Part shown: one piece after another, positions 62,593-64,000 of the stretch
How positions within the stretch are numbered: the stretch's first letter is position 1
Layout: every line of letters begins with the position of its first letter
Assembly (NCBI GenBank): GCA_018389105.1
Contig: JACATO010000311.1
Coordinates: 2,500,001-2,564,000, forward strand
DNA from: Nautilus pompilius
Taxonomy: Eukaryota; Mollusca; Cephalopoda; Nautilida; Nautilidae
Reading direction: 5' to 3'
Length of the DNA stretch: 64,000 nt
Program-made: the position numbers and the translations under genes
The notes under the pieces: generated by a model
Seen by the model: only the letters and a program-made list of their open reading frames with translations
The model's database searches: none
What the model was told of the DNA's origin: nothing

Positions 62593-63785
62593 CAATGGAT
62601 GGTCACTTTATTTGGACCTGTACCTAATAATGACTTTGGCCACCTTTTACCTGAATAACAGCCACATGATATGATGTGGTATAGAATCCACAAGATGCTA
62701 GAAGTGCCCTAAAGAATTTTCCCCAGTCAGTCATTAATATTTTATGTAATGTATGGAGCTAAGAATGGTAATGGTAAATGCAACTTTCAAGTTTATACCA
62801 GAGATCTGGAGATTGTGCTAACCATGGAAGATTTCTGAAATTTTTGTCATGTTCCTCAAACTATGAATGCACAATGTAGGACTGGAAGATGGGAGCATCA
62901 TCATCTTGGAAGTAACTGTCTACATCAGGATAAACATGAAGTTCACCTGGATGCAATTGATTTAAAGTGATGCTGAAGTAAGCTTTAGAATTAATTCTGC
63001 ATTCCAAAGGAACAAAAAGACATCAGGGAATGCCAGAAAAAGAATCCCAAACCATAACTGCACTGCTAGAGGTCTGGACATCTGGGATACAAAAGAAAGA
63101 AATGAGAAATGATTTGTGGCTTTCTCCAAATCTGACTTCTCCCTTCTATACAACAAACAAACAAAAAACAAAAAAAGTGAAGCTTGACTCATTAGAATAC
63201 AACACTTTTCACCTGTCCTTCTTAGTCCAATATCTGCACTCCTTTCTTCACACTAGGCATCTATGCATGTTGTTAATTGTAATCAATGGTTTATGCAATG
63301 GTCTCCAACTGCCATAGTTCATTCATTGCAATAGTTTCCAAAATATATATATGAAGTTGGTTGTGAATTTCTCTGCCTTAAATATGTCAGTTAGTCCATT
63401 ACTTGATGATGGTTGGAATTTACTATCCTGTCTAACTACCTTTCTTTGACTACATTTTTGCACTTTCATCTCAAAGCAAACATTTTCTCCACCATTTTCC
63501 ATCCATGATAATCTTGAATCACCAATGTGTTGGAGCAGTCTACCAACAAAACTGTCTTGACCACTGTAGCATCTACTAGAAGTGCATCCATTACTATGCC
63601 TCTTTTGAACACTCTTTGCCTTTTCCCATATCTGTTAATGTAATACAAATGTGCTTTTCTAAGTCAAATATAGTGCTGCAGGGATCATCTATCACCTTAT
63701 GTGGTCAACCCAATTTGCATCTGCACTTCAGGTCAGATGCAAGTCTGAATGAGTATACAGTGCATAACAAAGTAGCCAGCCAGTG
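62593..63785 (-). mobile_element. Tc1-like transposon, near full length, inactivated
   Basis: A 1,193-bp unit. The left terminus CAATGGATGGTCACTTTATT is preceded by TA (62591-62592); the right terminus (reverse complement) is CACTGGCTGGCTACTTTGTT. The two match at most of 20 positions. The right flanking dinucleotide is not TA, so that duplication has decayed. The minus strand encodes a Tc1-family transposase, described as a separate pseudogene entry. Confidence 0.88.
62600..63640 (-). pseudogene. Tc1-like transposase pseudogene
   Basis: The minus strand shows, from the N-terminal side, SRLSWMENGGENVCFEMKVQ near 63500, then WRKECRYWTKKDR with VLYSNESSFTFF near 63180-63250 (first catalytic region), YPDVDSYFQDDDAPIFQS near 62880-62930 (second, FQDDNAP in relatives), WLAQSPDL near 62800 (third) and SMWILYHIISCGCYSGK with the C-terminal GTGPNKVT at about 62610-62700. 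Frameshifts and stops (for example in the HS*FEEHD stretch) inactivate it. It is transcribed in the same direction as the host gene. Confidence 0.88.
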
Positions 63786-64000
63786 GATACATTGTCTAAT
63801 AGAACTTAATACAAAATGTGATACAATGCACACAACAGACATTTTCTCACTGCCACACTAACCACTCTGAGAAATGGAAGATTGATTCATCCAAACACAC
63901 ATTCTTACAGATGGTAAGTATAACAGGAATTTTATTTTACTCCTTGTTCTCCTGAAATAAGTAAAACCTTTAAAAACCATTTTTATTCTATAGATAAGCA

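Larger units (their letters stand above)
62545..64000 (-). other. Intron upstream of exon 1 (partial)
   Basis: Ends at the exon 1 acceptor TTCTCCCTTCAG|ATG. Only 48 bp separate exon 1 from the Tc1-like element at 62593-63785. The remaining 63786-64000 shows no exon or repeat that I recognise. Confidence 0.8.

Overview
The window is animal nuclear DNA, most likely from an invertebrate. The evidence is long GT-AG introns, AT-rich non-coding sequence, tRNA-derived SINEs and several decayed Tc1/mariner-type transposons. A mollusc or other lophotrochozoan is my guess, based on a single TRIO/Kalirin-type gene with multi-kilobase introns and this repeat mix; the sequence does not prove it.

One host gene spans the whole window on the minus strand, and both of its ends lie outside. 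Eight short internal exons encode about 388 consecutive residues of the spectrin-repeat region of a TRIO/Kalirin (UNC-73-like) Rho guanine-nucleotide exchange factor. In transcription order they are 62544-62422, 49613-49422, 48673-48542, 38958-38830, 37132-37031, 35741-35619, 17924-17733 and 3494-3325. All seven internal junctions are phase 0, and the last exon ends in phase 2. Exons 1+2 (123+192 nt) and 6+7 (123+192 nt) have the same lengths and align without gaps, so they look like a duplicated one-repeat exon cassette. The Sec14 domain should lie to the right of the window. The remaining spectrin repeats and the GEF modules should lie to the left.

The rest, roughly 98% of the window, is intron. 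Intron 7 (3495-17732) holds a mariner element (3801-5002), a Tc1-like element (about 7060-8165), a probable CACTA/EnSpm-like element carrying a conserved animal ORF (8882-10738), a SINE (about 14058) and another Tc1-like remnant (about 15432-16546). Intron 6 (17925-35618) has SINEs, one with clear 10-bp target-site duplications (31688-32025). Intron 3 (38959-48541) has a relatively GC-rich unidentified block (about 46520-47880), a (CTA)n microsatellite and a SINE that ends about 26 bp from the exon 3 splice donor. Intron 1 (49614-62421) has SINEs, an internally deleted Tc1/mariner-superfamily element (54638-55210) and a FLYWCH/MULE transposase fossil (55510-56640). The intron upstream of exon 1 has an almost full-length Tc1-like element (62593-63785).

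I saw no bacterial-type genes, CRISPR array, rRNA or functional tRNA. The least familiar item is the 8882-10738 element. Its ORF belongs to a dispersed animal family that I recognise by its motifs but cannot name. Here it sits between 10-bp inverted termini beginning CACTG and a 3-bp TAA duplication, which suggests a mobile-element home for the family.
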